This document shows positions 36,380-45,344 of a stretch of DNA of 64,000 bases, piece by piece. The position numbers and the translations under genes are program-made. The stretch's first letter is position 1; each line of letters starts with the position of its first letter. The notes under the pieces are model-generated. The model made no database searches. It worked only from the letters and a program-made list of their open reading frames with translations, and had not been told where the DNA came from. The stretch is taken from NCBI GenBank assembly GCA_049841135.1, contig JASGHK010000004.1, forward strand, positions 2,852,001 to 2,916,000. The letters run 5' to 3'. This stretch comes from JACRCT01 sp049841135. GTDB taxonomy: Bacteria > Myxococcota > Myxococcia > Myxococcales > UBA5297.

Positions 36380-37147
36380 CTACGGGGGCAATGCCGGGTC
36401 GGCCCCGCGCTCCAGATCCCGGAGCTTGGCGACCTTGAGGAAGTCGTAGGTGGCCCCCAACCGCGCCTGCACGTAGCCGTCCCAGCCGTCGAGGACTCCG
36501 AGCCAGAGCACGTACCGCTTGAAGAAGCCCCACGGCAGCCGGAAGTACGAGAGCACCGTGAAGCGCTTCCCCTTCTTGAACCGCTCGAGCGCCCCCAGCG
36601 TGCTGTAGCGGTTGACCTTCTCCACCAGCTCGTCGAGTGTCCGCACCGCGTGGTGCAGGATGGGCGCGTCCACCTTGACGATCCGCCCGGCGACCTCGGC
36701 GCTCTCGTGGATCTCTCGGGCCGGGAACGTCGCCTTCTCGCGACGGAACAGCCGCAGGTGCCGCTCCGACCACCGGCCGCCGAAGCGCTGCCGCCGCCCG
36801 AAGGCCCACGTCTGGAAGAGCACGAGGTAGCCGTCGACGTCGCTGGCGGCCACGAGCTTCGGGATGGCCTCCTGCAGCTCCTGCGAGCAGCGCTCGTCGG
36901 CGTCCAGCGAGAGCACCCAGTCGCCGGTGGCCTGCGAGAGCGCGAACGCCTTCTGCGCGGCGTGCCCCGGCCACGGCCGGACGACGACCCGGACCTTGGG
37001 GCCAGCGGCCTGCGCCACCTCCCGCGTGCGGTCCGTGCTCTCGGCGTCCACGACCACGATCTCGTCGGCGAAGGCGACCGAGGCGAGGCACCCGGGGAGG
37101 TCGCGCTCCTCGTCCTTGGCGATGACGATGACCGAGAGCTTGGGCAC
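36380..37147 (-). CDS. Family 2 glycosyltransferase, LPS core type (WaaE-like)
   Basis: GT-A fold transferase of 255 residues. Typical family 2 motifs: LSVIVIAKDEERDLPGCLAS, IVVVDAESTDRTREVA and the metal-binding VLSLDADERCS. The C-terminal part (WSERHLRLFRREKATF, AREIHESAEV, LHHAVRTLDELVEKVNRYS) matches WaaE/KdtX-like beta-glucosyltransferases acting on inner-core heptose. Position between rfaE2 and another glycosyltransferase supports a core role. The acceptor is inferred. Confidence 0.85.
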   Translation of the reverse strand: MPKLSVIVIAKDEERDLPGCLASVAFADEIVVVDAESTDRTREVAQAAGPKVRVVVRPWPGHAAQKAFALSQATGDWVLSLDADERCSQELQEAIPKLVAASDVDGYLVLFQTWAFGRRQRFGGRWSERHLRLFRREKATFPAREIHESAEVAGRIVKVDAPILHHAVRTLDELVEKVNRYSTLGALERFKKGKRFTVLSYFRLPWGFFKRYVLWLGVLDGWDGYVQARLGATYDFLKVAKLRDLERGADPALPP

Positions 37148-37153
37148 CTTCGG

Positions 37154-37636
37154 CTACCCCTGCCCCTTCTTCAGCTTCTGGAGCATCGCGGTCGACGAGT
37201 GGTCCTTCGGGTCTCCGGCAATGGCCACCCGGCCGCCATACGCCAGGACCTCGTCCCGCTCCGGGACCGTCGCCTCGGTGTAGTCGCTGCCCTTGACGTG
37301 CACGTCGGGCTGGAGCGCCCGGAGGATGGGCCGCACGTCCGGCTCGTCGAAGACGACCACGTGATCGACACAGGCCAGGGCGGCCACGAGCTCGGCCCGC
37401 TCGGCCTGCGGCACCATCGGCCGGTCCGGTCCCTTGTAGGCGCGGGTCGAAGCATCGCTGTTGACGGCCACGACCAGGACGTCGGCCAGCGCCTTGGCGC
37501 CCTGCAGGTAACGCACGTGCCCGACGTGGAGCAGGTCGAAGACGCCATTCGCCAGCGCCACGGTCCGCCCGGCGCGCCGCGCTTGCTGAGCCCGGGCGAC
37601 GACCTCGGCCAGCGCTCGAATCTTGTCGGTGCTCAT
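37154..37636 (-). CDS. rfaE2: D-glycero-beta-D-manno-heptose 1-phosphate adenylyltransferase
   Basis: Transfers AMP from ATP to heptose 1-phosphate in ADP-heptose synthesis. The 160-residue product is the stand-alone form of the HldE C-terminal domain. The nucleotidyltransferase motif is ANGVFDLLHVGHVRYL (HxGH); VVAVNSDASTRAYKG and HVKGSDY also match. The start codon overlaps the rfaE1 stop by 4 nt (ATGA). Together with rfaE1 it replaces the bifunctional HldE. Confidence 0.93.
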   Translation of the reverse strand: MSTDKIRALAEVVARAQQARRAGRTVALANGVFDLLHVGHVRYLQGAKALADVLVVAVNSDASTRAYKGPDRPMVPQAERAELVAALACVDHVVVFDEPDVRPILRALQPDVHVKGSDYTEATVPERDEVLAYGGRVAIAGDPKDHSSTAMLQKLKKGQG

Positions 37637-38646
37637 GTCCCCTCGGCCCGCTCGATCTCCGCGGCGAGCTCCGGGAGCGATACGGTGGCCGTCCCCGACT
37701 TCTGCACCTTGAGCGCCCCGGCGACGTTGGCGATGCGTGCCGCGGTCTCCACGTTGGCGCCGGCCGCCATCGCCAGCACCAGCGCCGCGCCGACGGTGTC
37801 TCCCGCGCCGGTCACGTCCACGATCTCCCGGCCGCCGTGCGCGGGGACGAGGCTCAGGTGCGAGCCTTCGGCCACGGCGATGCCGTTGCGGCCGCGGGTG
37901 ACGACCCAGGCGCGGTTGGGCAACAGCTTCTGCGCCCGCTTGATGGCGCGCAGCAGCGCCTCCTCGTCGTCGGTCCGCAGGCCGGTGAGCGCGCCCAGCT
38001 CCGGCTCGTTGGGCTTGAGCACCGTCGCCGCGTCGAAGGCCGCCAAGTTGTAGCGGCTGTCGGCGACCACCGGCATGCCCGCCCTCGCAGCCGCCTGCAC
38101 CTCGGCGATCACCTTCTCGCACAGCACCCCGGCGCCGTAGTCGGAGACGATCATCGCCTCGGCATCCTGGGCGAGCGAGCCGACGAGCTTGGCCAGCTCC
38201 GCCTCCACCTCGGGCGGCAGCTTCCCCTGGCTGCCCCGGTCCAGCCGCAGCATCTGCTGGCGCCGCGTGTTGAGCCCGCCCGCGAGGATCCGCGTCTTCG
38301 ACTCGGTCGGCACCCGCACGGCCTTGGGCAGCGCCAGCCGGATGCCCTGCTCGCGGCAGAGGGCGCGCACCTGCGTGCCCAGCTCGTCGCGGCCGAGCGA
38401 GCCGACGATGGTCACCCGGGCCCCCATGGCCTTGAGGTTGGCGGCGGCGTTGCCGGCGGCGCCCAGCTTCACCTCGCTCGACTCGTAGCGGACGATGGCG
38501 ACCGGCGCCTCGCGGCTGATGCGGTCGGTCTCGCCGTAGATGTACTGGTCGGCCACCACATCCCCGACCACCAGGATCTTGCGGCCTGGGAAGCGGGCAA
38601 GCACGGGCAGGAGGGCGGGCTTCTCGAGCGGTCGGGGCGTTCGCAC
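37633..38646 (-). CDS. rfaE1: D-glycero-beta-D-manno-heptose-7-phosphate kinase
   Basis: PfkB-type kinase that phosphorylates heptose-7-phosphate at C1 for ADP-heptose synthesis. From the GTG at 38646 it has 337 residues. Motifs: KILVVGDVVADQYIYGETDR, GAAGNAAANLKAMGA, AMIVSDYGAGVL, LKPNEPELGAL and the catalytic DVTGAGDTVGAALVLA. A frame extends to an ATG at 38742, but the added 32 residues are not conserved and have no good ribosome site, so 38646 is preferred. The stop overlaps the rfaE2 start. Confidence 0.9.
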   Translation of the reverse strand: MRTPRPLEKPALLPVLARFPGRKILVVGDVVADQYIYGETDRISREAPVAIVRYESSEVKLGAAGNAAANLKAMGARVTIVGSLGRDELGTQVRALCREQGIRLALPKAVRVPTESKTRILAGGLNTRRQQMLRLDRGSQGKLPPEVEAELAKLVGSLAQDAEAMIVSDYGAGVLCEKVIAEVQAAARAGMPVVADSRYNLAAFDAATVLKPNEPELGALTGLRTDDEEALLRAIKRAQKLLPNRAWVVTRGRNGIAVAEGSHLSLVPAHGGREIVDVTGAGDTVGAALVLAMAAGANVETAARIANVAGALKVQKSGTATVSLPELAAEIERAEGT

Positions 38647-38778
38647 GCGGCCATTCAAGGACGGCGGCCGGTCCTTCTGCAAGCTCCGACCTCGCGGCCA
38701 CGGCGCTGTTTCGCAGGGACCATCTGCGTCAGTGCGGACCATGGGCCGGGGTGTTAGCCTTCAGGGCCTGGTGAACCG

Positions 38779-39780
38779 ATGGTGAATCGACCTGCGACCG
38801 CCGCCCTCCCGGGCCCCAACGAGCACTGCTGGTGCGGCAGCGGCAAGAAGTACAAGCGCTGCCACCTGAACACAGACAAGGACGCGGCCGCCAGGCCCGT
38901 CGTCGTCGCCGAGCCGGTGCGCCGCGTGCGGCCCGGCCGGGTAGGCCCCCGCCGAGCCGTCCCGCCGCACATCCCCCGCCCGGAGTACGCCGAGACCGGC
39001 CAGCCTGGCGACAAGGCGGTGGTCGAAGTCTTGACCGGCGAGCGGCTGGAACGGATGCGCCGCTCCTGCCGCGCCGCCGCCGAGGTGCTTCAGGCGATCG
39101 GCAAGCTGGTGCGGCCGGGCATCACCACCGACGAGATCGACGCGGCCTGCCACGAGGAGTACCTCAAGCGCGGCGGCTACCCTTCGACGCTCAACTACCA
39201 CGGCTACCCGAAGAGCCTGTGCACCAGCGTCAACGAGGTCATCTGCCACGGCATCCCGGACGACCGGAAGCTCGAGGACGGCGACATCGTCAACCTCGAC
39301 GTGACCATCTTCCTGGAGGGCATGCACGGCGACTGCTCCGCCACCTTCCTGGTGGGCGACGTCGACCCGCAGAGCCGGCAGCTGGTGCGGGTGACGCACG
39401 AGTGCATGATGCGCGGCATCCAGGCGGTCAAGCCGGGCCGGCCCGTCAGCGACATCGGCAAGGCCATCGAGGCCCACGCCTCCAAGTACGGCTACGGCGT
39501 CGTCCGCGCCTACTGCGGCCACGGCCTCTGCGAGCGGTTCCACACCTCCCTGCAGATCCCCCACTACTTCGAGCCCTCGTCGACGCGGAAGATGCTCCCG
39601 GGCATGACCTTCACCGTCGAGCCCATGATCAACATGGGCAGCTGGGACCACCGCACCTGGGACGACAACTGGACGGCGGTGACCGCGGACCTGAAGCGCT
39701 CGGCGCAGTTCGAGCACACCATCCTCGTCACCGAGACGGGGGCGGAGATCCTGACCGTCGTCCCGGGGCAGGAGCCCTGA
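38779..39780 (+). CDS. map: Type I methionine aminopeptidase with N-terminal SEC-C zinc motif
   Basis: Removes the initiator Met from nascent proteins. The N-terminus carries a SEC-C type motif (HCWCGSGKKYKRCH) that may bind zinc and the ribosome, then a basic linker. The catalytic domain has all five metal ligands: Asp in NLDVTIF, Asp in HGDCSATF, His in YCGHGLCERFH, Glu in FTVEPMI and Glu in QFEHTIL. Total length 333 residues. It faces the opposite way from the surrounding lipid A/core genes. Confidence 0.93.
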   Translation: MVNRPATAALPGPNEHCWCGSGKKYKRCHLNTDKDAAARPVVVAEPVRRVRPGRVGPRRAVPPHIPRPEYAETGQPGDKAVVEVLTGERLERMRRSCRAAAEVLQAIGKLVRPGITTDEIDAACHEEYLKRGGYPSTLNYHGYPKSLCTSVNEVICHGIPDDRKLEDGDIVNLDVTIFLEGMHGDCSATFLVGDVDPQSRQLVRVTHECMMRGIQAVKPGRPVSDIGKAIEAHASKYGYGVVRAYCGHGLCERFHTSLQIPHYFEPSSTRKMLPGMTFTVEPMINMGSWDHRTWDDNWTAVTADLKRSAQFEHTILVTETGAEILTVVPGQEP

Positions 39781-39828
39781 CGAGCGCGCTGGTTTCTTGC
39801 GTCACCGTTCTCGAAGGTATCGAGCGGG

Positions 39829-39860
39829 TTGCTGAAGATAGGCAGCCATTTTGTGACATG
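39829..39860 (-). repeat. Dispersed repeat A, copy 2
   Basis: On the minus strand CATGTCACAAAATGGCTGCC and then TATCTTCAGCAA, nearly identical to 20168-20200. Similarity extends about 40 nt further upstream (GGCGTCC, GGGC). The copy fills much of the 199-nt gap between map and the acyltransferase gene. Confidence 0.6.
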
Positions 39861-39979
39861 ACTTTCGGCCCGCCGAGGACGCCGGCCAGCGTCGCAGCGC
39901 AGCGCCGGTCGCCGTACGCCTCGGACGCTCACCGGGAAGGCGTCCCCGGCGTGGAAGCCGAGCCGAGTGACGGTCCGCC

Positions 39980-40834
39980 TCAGCCTGCCTCGTGGGCCGG
40001 CCGCGTCTTCCAGCGCCGGTGCAGCCAGAACCACTGCTCGGGGTGCGCCCGCACCACCCGCTCGAGGCGCTCGTTGAGCATGGCGGTGAACTCCAGGAGG
40101 TCCCGGTCGCGGTCGCCGCTCTTGCGCTCGAAGACGTAGGGGCCCTCGGCGTGGACCTGGTAGCGGCCCTCGGCGACCTTCAGCAGGACCGTGAGCAGCA
40201 CCGGGGCGCCGGTGCGCTCGGCCACGACCGCTGGCGCCGGAGTGGTCGCGGCGAGGGTGCCGAAGAACGGCGCGAACACCGCCCGCTTCGGGAGCATGTT
40301 CTGGTCGATGAGCAGGGCCAGCGTCTGGCCGGCGCTCACCGCGGCGACCAGGTTGTCCATGCCCTTGTGGATCTCCTGGATGCCCGCCAGCGCCCGCGTC
40401 CCGACCCAGCGCGCATTCGCCGAGCCCTTGAGCGGCCGGGTGAGGATGGTCAGCGGCACGCCGTTGCGCGCCGCGTAGACGCCGAAGAGCTCGAAGTTGC
40501 CGAGGTGGGCGGTGCAGCCGATGACGCCCCGCTGTTCTCGGCCGCAGCGCAGGACGAGCTCGAAGTCGCCCGGGTCGACCATCGCCCGCAGCTCCTCGTC
40601 GCTGAGCCACGGGCTGCGCAGGAAGTCCGCGGCGCACTCGCCGAGGTGGCGGTAGTTGGCCTTGGCCAGGGCCCAGCGCTCTGCCTCCGCCTTCTCCGGG
40701 AAGGCGCGCGCCAGGTTCTCGAGCGCGACGCGCCGGCGGATCCCCAGGTGGAAGGCCAGCGTCGCCACGAGGCGCAGCAGCGCCCGCGCCCGCGACGCCC
40801 CGAGCCTCCGGAGGATGAAGAGCAGCAGTCCCAT
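39980..40834 (-). CDS. Lipid A acyltransferase, LpxL/HtrB family
   Basis: Inner-membrane acyltransferase that adds a secondary acyl chain to Kdo-lipid A; 284 residues. Family features: hydrophobic N-terminus, RRRVALENLARAFPEKAEAE, the catalytic HLGNFELFGVYAA (H-x4-E type), LTILTRPLKG and LIDQNMLPKRAVFAPFFG. ATG at 40834 lies inside the lpxK stop (TGATG), so it is coupled to lpxK. Which position of lipid A it acylates cannot be told. Confidence 0.9.
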   Translation of the reverse strand: MGLLLFILRRLGASRARALLRLVATLAFHLGIRRRVALENLARAFPEKAEAERWALAKANYRHLGECAADFLRSPWLSDEELRAMVDPGDFELVLRCGREQRGVIGCTAHLGNFELFGVYAARNGVPLTILTRPLKGSANARWVGTRALAGIQEIHKGMDNLVAAVSAGQTLALLIDQNMLPKRAVFAPFFGTLAATTPAPAVVAERTGAPVLLTVLLKVAEGRYQVHAEGPYVFERKSGDRDRDLLEFTAMLNERLERVVRAHPEQWFWLHRRWKTRPAHEAG

Positions 40835-41910
40835 CACACCGCCTGCAAGACCTTGGTGAGCTGCTCCTCGCCGTCCGCGACCAGCTCGGCCTCGACCCGC
40901 ACCACCGTGAACGGCCCCTTGCGCGCCGAGTCGGGAAGCCGCACGGCATCCTTCTCGGTCAGGGCGATGGCGTCCAGCCCCTCGCGGCGCATCGCCAGCT
41001 TCGCCTGCTCGACGTCCATGGGCCGCAGCCAGCCGTGGTCCGGCAGCAGGCGGTGCGCCGCGACCGTCGCGCCCATGGCCTCGAGCGTGTGCGCGAACGA
41101 GAGCGGCCGCGCCAGGCCCGCGAGCATCAGCACCTTCTTCCCGGAGAGCGCCCCGCGGCCCAGGCTCGCGCCGGCGTCGTCGAGCACGTCCACCACCCGG
41201 TAGCTCGACCTCACCAGCGGCGCCTGCGAGTGGCGGCGGACCATCGCCTCGAGCCAGGCGAGCTGCCGCGGGTTGGCCTGCTCCACCTTCGAGAGCCAGA
41301 CCAGGCCCGCGTCCGCGAGCGCCTCGAGCGGTTCCCGCAGCGGCCCGCGCGGCAGCAGGTGGCCGTTGCCGAAGGGGTTCGAGGCGTCGATGACGACGAC
41401 GTCCAGGTCGCGCGCGAGCCCCAGGTGCTGGAAGCCGTCGTCGAGGACGAGCGTGTGCGCGCCGAACCGCTCGATCGCCGCCTGGGCGAGCGGCACACGG
41501 TCCGGGCCGACGAGGACTGGCACTCCGGGGCAGCTCTGGGCGATGAGCATCGGCTCGTCGCCTGACGCCCGCACGTCCACCAGGACGGAGTTGCCGTCGG
41601 CGACGACCACGTCCCGGCTGCGATGGTCGCGGCCCCAGCCTCGCGACAGCACCGCCGGGCGCCTCCCCTCGGCCGCGAGCCTGCGCGCGAGGTGGATGGC
41701 GACCGGCGTCTTGCCCGCGCCGCCGACGGTGAGCCCGCCGACGGAGACCACCTTGGCCGGCACCCGCCTGGCCTTCGCCTTCCCGGCGTGCCGGCGGCGC
41801 CGGACGATGGCCCGGAACAGGAGCGACAGCAGCCAGAGCCCGAGCAGCAGCACCTTGGCGACCGGACCTTCGTCGCGGCGGAACAGCGGGTGCTCGAGGT
41901 CACGGGCCAT
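40834..41910 (-). CDS. lpxK: Tetraacyldisaccharide 4'-kinase
   Basis: Phosphorylates the lipid A disaccharide at the 4' position at the inner membrane. 358 residues. A membrane-associated N-terminal helix (VLLLGLWLLSLLFRAIV) precedes the P-loop GGLTVGGAGKTPVAIHLA. Other LpxK blocks: VLSRGWGRDHRSR, LVLDDGFQHLGLARDLDVVV and LLPRGPLREPLEAL. Eighteen nt follow the heptosyltransferase stop. Confidence 0.95.
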   Translation of the reverse strand: MARDLEHPLFRRDEGPVAKVLLLGLWLLSLLFRAIVRRRRHAGKAKARRVPAKVVSVGGLTVGGAGKTPVAIHLARRLAAEGRRPAVLSRGWGRDHRSRDVVVADGNSVLVDVRASGDEPMLIAQSCPGVPVLVGPDRVPLAQAAIERFGAHTLVLDDGFQHLGLARDLDVVVIDASNPFGNGHLLPRGPLREPLEALADAGLVWLSKVEQANPRQLAWLEAMVRRHSQAPLVRSSYRVVDVLDDAGASLGRGALSGKKVLMLAGLARPLSFAHTLEAMGATVAAHRLLPDHGWLRPMDVEQAKLAMRREGLDAIALTEKDAVRLPDSARKGPFTVVRVEAELVADGEEQLTKVLQAV

Positions 41911-41928
41911 GGGGCGACCGGGGAGAAA

Positions 41929-42930
41929 TCAGGCGCAGACGCGCTCGACCGCAGCGAGGACCGCCTCGGTCGGGAGGTCCTTCAGGCAGTCGTGGTGGCC
42001 CAGCGGGCAGGTGGCGGCGCCGTGGTTGCTGCAGGGGCTGCAGGGAAGGGTTCGGCGAACGACCTCCGAGCGCGGCGAGAGCGGCCGCCAGCGCTCCGGG
42101 CTGGTGGGGCCGAAGAGCGCGACGACCGGCACGCCCAGCGCCGAGGCCAGGTGCACCGGGCCGGAGTCGTTGGAGACGACCACCGCGCTGCGCTCGATGG
42201 CCGCGGCCAGCCCGCCGATGCCCAGTCCGGCGGTGTCGGGGATCCCGTCCGGCAGCGCGGCGCGCACGGCGGCGAGCGTCTCGGCGTCGCCCGGGCCCCC
42301 GAGGAGCAGCGGCGCGAAGCCCCGCTCGCGCAGGGCACGGACGACCTCCGCGAAGCGCTCCGGCGGCCAGCGCTTGTTGGCCCAGCGCGCACCGGGGGCG
42401 ATGGCGGCCACGCGTCCCCGCGGTACGACTCGCGAGGCCTCGTCGGCGTGGGCCGGCGACAGGTGGAGCTCGAGCGCTCGGTCGTCAGGCTTCAAGCCGA
42501 GCGGCTCGAGCGCCTCGAAGTACAGGTCGATGGCGTGGGCGCGCGTCATCGGCTTCTCCCGCCCGACGAGCGACAGGAGCGCTTGGGCCGGAGTGCGCTT
42601 GTGCCAGGCCAGGCACTCCGGCGCGAGCGAGTGGAAGAGCCGCGTCTTGGGCTTGTCCTGCAGATCCACGACCAGGTCGTAGCGCTCGGTGGCGAGCTGG
42701 CGTCGAAGCGCGAGCAGGCCGCGGACGCCTGCATGCCTTCCCTTCTTGTCGTACCCGACGGCGCGCGCGTGGGGGCTGGCCTCGACCAGCGGCAGGTAGG
42801 CGCTCTCGACGAGCCAGTCGACCCGGGCCGCCGGGAATCGGCGGGAGAGCGCGCGCACCGCCGGCGTCGCCAGGAGCACGTCCCCCAGAGCGGACAGGCG
42901 GACGACCAGGACTCGCTTCGGGTCGCTCAC
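41929..42930 (-). CDS. ADP-heptose:LPS heptosyltransferase (GT9)
   Basis: GT9 transferase of 333 residues that adds L-glycero-D-manno-heptose to the Kdo-lipid A core. N-terminus RVLVVRLSALGDVLLATPAV is typical; the C-terminal half has VVVSNDSGPVHLASALGVPV and VALFGPTSPERWRPL, the ADP-heptose-binding region. It cannot be decided whether it is the first (WaaC) or second (WaaF) enzyme; only one copy is present here. Start GTG overlaps the waaA stop by 4 nt. Confidence 0.9.
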   Translation of the reverse strand: MSDPKRVLVVRLSALGDVLLATPAVRALSRRFPAARVDWLVESAYLPLVEASPHARAVGYDKKGRHAGVRGLLALRRQLATERYDLVVDLQDKPKTRLFHSLAPECLAWHKRTPAQALLSLVGREKPMTRAHAIDLYFEALEPLGLKPDDRALELHLSPAHADEASRVVPRGRVAAIAPGARWANKRWPPERFAEVVRALRERGFAPLLLGGPGDAETLAAVRAALPDGIPDTAGLGIGGLAAAIERSAVVVSNDSGPVHLASALGVPVVALFGPTSPERWRPLSPRSEVVRRTLPCSPCSNHGAATCPLGHHDCLKDLPTEAVLAAVERVCA

Positions 42931-44253
42931 GAGGCCCGGCCCGCCTTCTCCAGCGACGGGTTGCTGGTCGGGGTGCGCGGCTCCAGCAGCTGCGCCATCA
43001 GCCCGACGTTGCGCGCCGAGGCCCCGCGGATATGGGTGACCGCCGCCCGGGCGAGCTCGCCGACCTCCCGGATCTTCTCCGGCTTGGCCAGCAGCTCGTG
43101 GGCCACGCGGAACAGGTGGTCGCCGTCGTTGACCTGGATGCCACCGCGGCCGACGAGCACCTGCACGCTGTCGTGGAAGTTCTCCATGTGCGGCCCGAAG
43201 AGCACCGGCTTGCCCTGCGCCGCAGGCTCCAGGATGTTCTGACCGCCGCGGGTGGTGAACGAGCCGCCCACGAACACCAGCGTCGCCAGCCGGTAGGCGA
43301 CGGACAGCTCGCCGATGGTGTCCAGCACGCAGACGCGCAGCGCCGGGTTCGAGGTCTGGGCGCCCTTCTCGGTGCGCAGCCGCGCGGCCAGCCCGGCCTC
43401 CTCGGCGAGCGCCTTCACCTTCGCCGCCCGCTCGACGTAGCGGGGCGCGATGACCAGCCTCAGCTCGGGGTGCGCGGCGAGCAGGCGCTGGTAGACCGAG
43501 ACCAGCACGCCCTCCTCGCCTTCGTGCGTCGAGCCGCAGATGAAGATGGGCGCGCCGTCCGGGAAGCCGAAGGCCTTGCGCAGCTCATCGTCGCCGGGGG
43601 CCTGGGCCTTGCCGGGGACGAGCGCGTCGAACTTGGTGTTGCCCGTCACCCAGACGCGGTCCAGCGGGGCGCCCAGGCGCAGGACCCGCTCGGCCTCCTG
43701 GTCCTCGCGCATCAGGAACAGGTCGATGGTCTGCAGCGGGTTGCCGATGAGCGAGAAGAGCAGCCGGTACGAGCTCATCCTGCCCGGCGAGAAGCGGCCG
43801 TTGGTCACCGCGACCCGCGCGCCGTGGCGCTTGGCGGCGCGGATGAGGTTCGGCCAGATCTCGGCGTACTCGAGCACCAGCAGGTCGGGGTCGATCGCCG
43901 CCACCGCGCGGCGGGTCGCCCCCGGCAGGTCCCAGGGCACGAAGGTGATGGCATCGGCGTCCTTGATCCGCTCCTGGCCCATGGCGAAGCCGGAGTTGGT
44001 CAGCGTGGAGAGGACGACGGTGCAGTTCGGGAAGCGGAGCTTGAGCTTCCCGAATCATCGGCGAGAGCGCGAGCAGGTCGCCCGCCGACGCCCCGTGGAG
44101 CCAGAACCTCGGGCGGCCCCTCTTCGGGAACGCGCCCCGCGGATAGAGCCCGAACCGTCGCCCCCAGCCCGCACGCGTCTTCTTGTGGAGCGCGAGCACC
44201 GGGAAGGCGAGCGCGAAGACGAGGATGATCGCGATGGTGTAGACGAAGGGCAT
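42927..44253 (-). CDS. waaA: Kdo transferase WaaA (KdtA); one-base frameshift
   Basis: Inner-membrane GT30 enzyme that transfers Kdo to lipid A precursor; 441 residues when repaired. Membrane anchor VYTIAIILVFALAFPVLAL, then RPRFWLHGASAGDLLALSPM. As read the frame breaks after MIRE, where CGGGAAGCTCAAG (about 44052) should be CGGGAGCTCAAG; the rest starts LKLRFPNCTVVLSTLTNSG. Later motifs TNGRFSPGRMSSY, CGSTHEGEEGVLV, VGGSFTTRGGQNILEPAAQG are canonical. The family motif with catalytic Glu (ASxGE) reads ASAGD here. Length 1327 nt has remainder 1. Confidence 0.9.
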
Positions 44254-44350
44254 GGGCCGCGCGGAAACGTAGCAGGGTCCAGGCCTTCAGGCTCCAAGCT
44301 CGTTGCGCCGGCCGCGGTTCAGGCGTTCCCCACGCGACCTCGTGCGATCT

Positions 44351-44383
44351 CATGTCGCCAATGACATGCCTATCTTCAGCAAG
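44351..44383 (+). repeat. Dispersed repeat A, copy 3 (degenerate)
   Basis: CATGTCGCCAATGACATGCC then TATCTTCAGCAAG. It shares the ends and the TGCCTATCTTCAGCAAG core with the copies at 20168 and 39829. It lies in the gap between waaA and the DUF1579-like gene. Confidence 0.5.
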
Positions 44384-44423
44384 ACCGCTGATCGGCAGGT
44401 CCTGGATCGGTGCGGGCAGAAGA

Positions 44424-44451
44424 CAGACGCCCCGAGGCCTCAGGGCGTCTG
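44424..44451 (-). terminator. Rho-independent terminator, minus strand
   Basis: CAGACGCCC and GGGCGTCTG pair around CGAGGCCTCA. On the minus strand the stem is followed by TCTTCTG. It ends the transcript of the gene at 44478-45233. Confidence 0.75.
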
Positions 44452-44477
44452 CTCACCGTGCAGGAGCGTCGTCCGCC

Positions 44478-45233
44478 TCACCTCCGGCTCGGCGTGCTCG
44501 CCTGCCGGTTCATGGTGCCGGCGAACGGCTTGATCGTGGCCTTCTCGAACGTGGTCCAGGTCTGCTGGCCCGAGGGCTGACGCTCGTCTAGGAACTGGAT
44601 GTTGTTCGGGTCGGTGTAGTCGAAGCTCAGCCGCTGCTTCTGCGACTGGCCCATCATCATCATCGGCGCCGTCCCGGTGAGCGTGAGCTTCTTGCCGTTG
44701 AGCGTGCCGTCGTACGTCATGAGCCCGGTGCCCTGGTTGTCGACCATGATCGCCTTGTAGGCGTTGGCGTTGGCGTCGTAGCCCACGACCATGTGGCCGG
44801 CCCAGCTCATCATCGGCATGTTCGACATCGAGCCGGTCTGGCCCATCTGGCCGGTGCCGCCCTGGCCCGACTGGTCGCTCGCGCCGGTCCCGCCCTGGCC
44901 CGTCTGCGTGCTCATGTAGCGGTTGGTGACGTCGCAGCTATACCAACCCTGCACGAGTGGGCCGCAGTTGGCGACCCCTTGCGACGACGCCTGCGGTGCG
45001 TTCTGTCCCATCGCACCGGACGGGACCTCGCCTCGCCAGGCCACCGGATTGGAGAAGACCGGGGCGATGGCCTGCGCCTGGCTCATCACCGTCTGCAGGT
45101 TCTTCTGCCCGCCCATCGCCCCCGGCATGTTCTGCTGCCCGGTGGCCGAGCCTGCTGTTTGGGCCTTCGCCGCCTGGAGCGACAGCCCCAGCGCCGCAGC
45201 CGCGAGCACGCCCAGCAAGATCCGCTTCGCCAT
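44478..45233 (-). CDS. Secreted DUF1579-like protein
   Basis: The product is 251 residues with a signal peptide (ILLGVLAAAALGLSLQAAKA). A Gln/Gly/Met-rich low-complexity middle (GGTGASDQSGQGGTGQMG) follows. The C-terminal half resembles DUF1579: HMVVGYDANANAYKAIMVDN, GTGLMTYDGTLNGKKLTL, and LSFDYTDPNNIQF. The function of that family is unknown; a lipocalin-like barrel is likely. Alone with its own terminator. Confidence 0.65.
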   Translation of the reverse strand: MAKRILLGVLAAAALGLSLQAAKAQTAGSATGQQNMPGAMGGQKNLQTVMSQAQAIAPVFSNPVAWRGEVPSGAMGQNAPQASSQGVANCGPLVQGWYSCDVTNRYMSTQTGQGGTGASDQSGQGGTGQMGQTGSMSNMPMMSWAGHMVVGYDANANAYKAIMVDNQGTGLMTYDGTLNGKKLTLTGTAPMMMMGQSQKQRLSFDYTDPNNIQFLDERQPSGQQTWTTFEKATIKPFAGTMNRQASTPSRR

Positions 45234-45344
45234 GGTCCACCCCCCTCTGCCGGCGCACCCGTGGCGCCGAGCACTCTCTGGAATGTCCGGCGCGTCCCCG
45301 CCCGCGGCAACACAGGGACGCTCGCTCCGGCGCAGGCCGTGCGG

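Noticed and set aside
44424..44451. Riboswitch or small RNA in the gap after waaA
   Set aside because: The hairpin is explained as the terminator of the minus-strand gene ending at 44478.
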